Assembly (NCBI GenBank): GCA_934678955.1
Contig: CAKUSI010000112.1
Span: 1-10,615 of the forward strand
Source of the DNA: an uncultured Austwickia sp.
GTDB lineage: Bacteria; Actinomycetota; Actinomycetes; Actinomycetales; Dermatophilaceae
Reading direction: 5' to 3'
Length of the DNA: 10,615 bases
Part shown: piece after piece, positions 8,411 through 10,615 of the stretch
Layout of the letters: the number at the start of each line of letters is the position of its first letter
Position numbering within the stretch: position 1 is the stretch's first letter
Notes under the pieces: model-generated
Database searches by the model: none
Seen by the model: the letters and a program-made list of their open reading frames with translations, nothing else
Told to the model about the DNA's origin: nothing
Program-made: the position numbers and the translations under genes

Positions 8411-8428
8411 GGGGGGGTCACCCCGCAG
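8384..8428. terminator. Putative bidirectional terminator hairpin between convergent genes
   Basis: A perfect 14-bp inverted repeat (left arm CTGCGGGGTGACCC 8384-8397, right arm 8415-8428) encloses a 17-base loop containing most of an 11-G run. It lies 110 bases after the carboxylase stop and 63 beyond the transferase stop, where a shared terminator is expected. There is no T-tract on either strand, which is common for actinobacterial hairpin terminators. The same bases belong to the 20-bp repeat cluster, so the hairpin may be an inherited by-product of it. Confidence 0.55.
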
Positions 8429-8491
8429 TCGAGGTGAGCGACCCTGCGGTTCGGTCAGCTTGGTGCGAGCCCGTCGGGGCGGGGACGGTTG

Positions 8492-9412
8492 TCAGTCCGG
8501 CAGCGGTGCCGCGAGCCAGGAGTGCCGAGGCGGTACGGATGACAAGTCGGCGCTTCCTGGCAGGGGGACGGGCGGATCGCAGGGGGTCCTGCTCGCGATC
8601 GTGAGCAGGAACGTCCCGTCGCGGCGCCACCAGCCGGGGATCGCGCCGCTCCACCACGCCGGGCGCGGTCCGCGCCACCACGCGGGGACGTCCACGCCGC
8701 GCGCGACGCGGTGGGGGACAAGGTCGTACGTGACCCGCCCCCACCCGTCGGGACGAGCGCCGGTGAGCACGGTGACGTCGACGGTCCGGGTGTCGGCGCG
8801 CAGGCCCACGCCGGCCACCTTCAACCCGGCCTCCTTGGCGGACCACAGCAGGTTGGCCGCGGCGTCGAACCCGTCGGCGCTCGCGGCGGCCTGGCGACGT
8901 ACCCACTCCTGTTCACCGGGGTTGAGGTAGTCGCGGACGAAACCCTCGCTGCGCGGCTCGACGATTTCCAGGTCGACGCCGATGCCCGCGAGGACGCCGG
9001 CCACGTGGCCTGGCCGGGAGTCCAGGCCGCCGGGGACGGGGGAGCTGGGCGCGACCAGCGCGACCGCCGCGCCGGCCCGGTCGGTGAGCGAGAGCGCGAG
9101 GCCCACGTCCTGCCCGTCGATCTCGATGTAGGGGGCGCCCGTGACCGCGTTGAGCACCCCGATCCGGGCCAGGTCGGCGTCGGTCCGGGTGGGCAGACCG
9201 AGCCAGGCGGCGGCGGCCAGCTTGCCCGCGGTGCGTCGCAGCAGGTACTCGGTGCGGCGTTTGGCGAACCGGTACTCCGCCAGCCGCGCCCGCTCCCGCG
9301 GCACCAGCCACGCCTCGCCGGGGCGCACCTGGTCCTCGGTGCAGGCGAACCACCGCAGATCCGGCCCCGGCCCGCTGGGCCGGACACCGCTAGGGCCGGT
9401 CGCCGGAGTCAT
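8492..9412 (-). CDS. Sfp-type 4'-phosphopantetheinyl transferase
   Basis: Transfers phosphopantetheine from CoA to the Ser of carrier proteins, most likely the ACPs of the neighbouring PKS. 306 residues, somewhat longer than typical Sfp enzymes (about 230-250). KRRTEYLLRRTAGKLAAAAW (51-70) matches the N-terminal CoA-binding motif. GIGVDLE (143-149) supplies Mg ligands Asp147 and Glu149. WSAKEAGLK (190-198) holds Glu194 and the conserved lysines. The usual SxSHS stretch reads SLTDRAG (108-114), a variant I associate with an actinobacterial subgroup. A linker of about 22 residues (121-142) precedes the Mg motif. Three WW doublets, each 8 residues apart (245, 253, 261), precede the C-terminal GTFLLTIAS strand; the last 30 residues are Pro/Ser-rich. 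The start ATG (9410-9412) has only a weak AGGG about 8 bases upstream. The gene is convergent to the carboxylase gene, and its upstream side runs into the first repeat array after 38 bases, so its promoter is probably in or beside that array. No clear -10/-35 is visible. Confidence 0.9.
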   Translation of the reverse strand: MTPATGPSGVRPSGPGPDLRWFACTEDQVRPGEAWLVPRERARLAEYRFAKRRTEYLLRRTAGKLAAAAWLGLPTRTDADLARIGVLNAVTGAPYIEIDGQDVGLALSLTDRAGAAVALVAPSSPVPGGLDSRPGHVAGVLAGIGVDLEIVEPRSEGFVRDYLNPGEQEWVRRQAAASADGFDAAANLLWSAKEAGLKVAGVGLRADTRTVDVTVLTGARPDGWGRVTYDLVPHRVARGVDVPAWWRGPRPAWWSGAIPGWWRRDGTFLLTIASRTPCDPPVPLPGSADLSSVPPRHSWLAAPLPD

Positions 9413-9450
9413 TGGCCGACCCTATCCCGCGCCGGACGCCAGACCACCCG

Positions 9451-9721
9451 CCCGTGGGCGGGAAACGTACGCGTTCGCGCAGGTGGGGGGGTACGGCTGC
9501 CGCCCGTGGGCGGGAAACGTACGCGTTCGCGCAGGCGGGGCCGTACGGCTGCTGCCCGTGGGCGGGAAACGTCCGCGTTCGGGCAGGTGGAGGCGTACGG
9601 CTGCTGCCCGTGGGCGGGAAACGTCCGCGTTCGGGCAGGTGGGGGCGTACATCTGCCGCCCGTGGGCGGGAAACGTCCGCGTTCGGGCAGGTGGGGGCGT
9701 ACATCTGCCGCCCGTGGGCGG
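9451..9721 (+). repeat. 52-bp tandem repeat array A (5 full units plus partial)
   Basis: Head-to-tail units at 9451, 9503, 9555, 9607 and 9659, each exactly 52 bases, then the first 11 bases of a sixth (9711-9721). Each starts CCCGTGGGCGGGAAACGT, runs through CGCGTTCG and GCAGG, and ends GTAC(GG/AT)CTG(C/T)(C/T)G or nearly so. Units 4 and 5 are identical. Units 1-2 have A at repeat position 19 and C at 28, while 3-5 have C and G. Most unit junctions form the palindrome CCGCCCGTGGGCGG, and each unit has AACG-NNNN-CGTT. The period is not divisible by 3 and there are no spacers, so this is a non-coding minisatellite-like array, not a protein repeat or CRISPR. Confidence 0.95.
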
Positions 9722-10186
9722 CTCTGGCCAGCGGGTTCGGGGCTCGCCTGGGTCGGGCGCGTGATGTGCAGCCGCCTGGTCCGCCCCGTGGTCATCGGGT
9801 CTCTCGCGCTCTGCCAACTCAACCCTCGCCGCTTCGGGTGGCCCCCCACAGCTTCCGGTGGACTCTCCCCGCGACGGGTTGGCTCCCTTCGCTGGAGGGT
9901 GTTCCGCTGATACCTGACCCTCACCACCGCGGCCGAACCCTCCTCGCTGAGAGTGAACTCTCGTCCAGACGAGAGTTCAGCCTCTGCGGGGAGAGTTCGG
10001 TCGATGTTGGGAGCGCTCGGCGTGCTGACGGGCCGGGACTCTCGGGGGTGTTCACCCGTCGCCAGAAGTGCCCAGTCGAGGCCTGAAGGGCCCAGCACTC
10101 GGGTGGTGCGGAGGCCCGGTCGGGGGGACTTCTTCCACCGCGCCGGAGGCCTCGACGGATGCAGGGTTTGGGATGCACCAGTGCCT
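9722..10186. other. 465-base non-coding island between the two arrays
   Basis: No reading frame here resembles a protein or stays free of the arrays. It holds the 12+12 bp palindrome at 9954-9979, six ACTCTC/GAGAGT hexamers (9862-10043), an 11-bp distant inverted pair (ACTCTCCCCGC 9862-9872 with its complement 9986-9996) and a 10-bp inverted pair (10075-10084 with 10147-10156). No tRNA-like or rRNA-like sequence was seen. Confidence 0.6.
9954..9979. promoter_or_regulatory. Perfect 12+12 bp palindrome, candidate operator
   Basis: The left arm TGAACTCTCGTC (9954-9965) and its exact complement (9968-9979) are separated by CA. A two-base centre favours a binding site for a dimeric DNA-binding protein over an RNA hairpin, although a shortened hairpin is possible. 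The half-site GAGAGTTC recurs at 9991-9998, 20 bases after the copy in the right arm. No gene starts next to it in this window; its target, if it is an operator, is unknown. Confidence 0.6.
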
Positions 10187-10615
10187 CCCGTGGGCGGGAA
10201 GCGTCCGCGTTCGGGCAGGTGGGGGCGTACGGCTGCTGCCCGTGGGCGGGCAACGTCCGCGTTCGGGCAGGTGGGGGCGTACGGCTGCCGCCCGTGGGCG
10301 AGAAGCGTCCGCGTTCGGGCAGGTGGGGGCGTACGGCTGCCGCCCGTGGGCGGGAAGCGTCCGCGTTCGGGCAGGTGGGGGCGTACATCTGCCGCCCGTG
10401 GGCGGGAAGCGTCCGCGTTCGCGCAGGTGGGGCCGTACGGCTGCCGCCCGTGGGCGGAAGCGTCCGCGTTCGGGCAGGCGGGGGGCGTACGGCTGCCGCC
10501 CGTGGGCGGGAAACGTACGCATTTGCGCTGGTACGTCGCGCCAGGTGCCGCCCGTGGGCGGGAAACGTACGCGTTCGCGCAGGTGGGGGCGTACGGCTGT
10601 CGCCCGTGGGCGGGA
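10187..10615 (+). repeat. 52-bp tandem repeat array B (8 full units, continues past window edge)
   Basis: Same repeat, period and orientation as the array at 9451-9721, with units at 10187, 10239, 10291, 10343, 10395, 10447, 10499 and 10551, then 13 bases of a ninth. Five of the first six units read GAAGCG where the first array has GAAACG, an array-specific variant (unit 2 reads GCAACG). The unit at 10447 has one G lost and one gained, yet keeps 52 bases. The unit at 10499 is diverged in its second half but also keeps 52 bases. The last unit (10551) returns to the first array's form. The unit at 10343 differs from units 4-5 of the first array at one base. Confidence 0.95.

Noticed and set aside
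9451..9710. Integron attC-like sites
   Set aside because: No core-site consensus, no cassettes between copies and no integrase in the window.
8711..9910. 399-residue open frame on the plus strand
   Set aside because: Antisense to the phosphopantetheinyl transferase and then runs into the repeats; no homology seen.
10075..10156. 10-bp inverted pair GTCGAGGCCT / AGGCCTCGAC with a 62-base gap
   Set aside because: Noted in the island, but long spacing and GC-rich background make it weak on its own.
9409..10522. Long open frames over the arrays on both strands, giving Pro/Arg/Gly-rich repeat proteins
   Set aside because: The 52-base period shifts frame each unit and the GC-rich repeat lacks stops in several frames on both strands at once; no start with a credible ribosome binding site and no homology.
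9451..10615. CRISPR array
   Set aside because: Units abut with no unique spacers, the sequence variation lies inside the unit, and no cas gene is present.

Overview
The window is very GC-rich (C or G at nearly every wobble position) and has the look of a high-GC actinomycete such as Streptomyces, Frankia, Actinomadura or a relative. It splits into a coding left part (about 1-9412), which looks like a secondary-lipid or polyketide locus, and a non-coding, repeat-rich right part (about 9413-10615).

Left part. From 2 to 2773 (+) runs the 3' end of a large iterative type I polyketide synthase of the PfaA/HglE (PUFA synthase / heterocyst glycolipid synthase) type. The window opens in an Ala/Gly/Pro linker, and a structural plus catalytic ketoreductase pair, a product-template/dehydratase-like hot-dog domain and an acidic low-complexity tail follow; the KS, AT and ACP parts must lie left of the window. 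After a 100-base gap with a 12-bp hairpin comes a 1799-residue single-chain acyl-CoA carboxylase-like protein (2874-8273, +) laid out as in eukaryotic acetyl-CoA carboxylase: BC-like, BT-like, biotin carrier, central domain, carboxyltransferase. Its biotin carrier and carboxyltransferase look intact. The N-terminal biotin carboxylase domain has lost about 70 residues of the ATP-grasp lid and nearly every catalytic residue, so it should be unable to carboxylate biotin. A convergent Sfp-type phosphopantetheinyl transferase (8492-9412, -) completes the set: it would charge the ACPs, the PKS would build and process the chain, and the carboxylase-like protein would make or handle an acyl-CoA extender, needing another protein to charge its biotin. 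The convergent gap holds a 14-bp-stem hairpin, three 20-bp direct repeats with an inverted copy, and an 11-G run.

Right part. Two tandem arrays share a 52-bp repeat: five full units at 9451-9710 and at least eight at 10187-10602, the second running off the window edge. The first array begins 38 bases upstream of the transferase start codon. The 465-base island between them has no convincing gene. It has six ACTCTC/GAGAGT hexamers in 182 bases, centred on a perfect 12+12 bp palindrome at 9954-9979. The period is not a multiple of three, so the long reading frames over the arrays are artefacts.

The observations most worth following up are the pseudo-biotin-carboxylase in an otherwise intact carboxylase, and the paired 52-bp arrays around the palindrome island.
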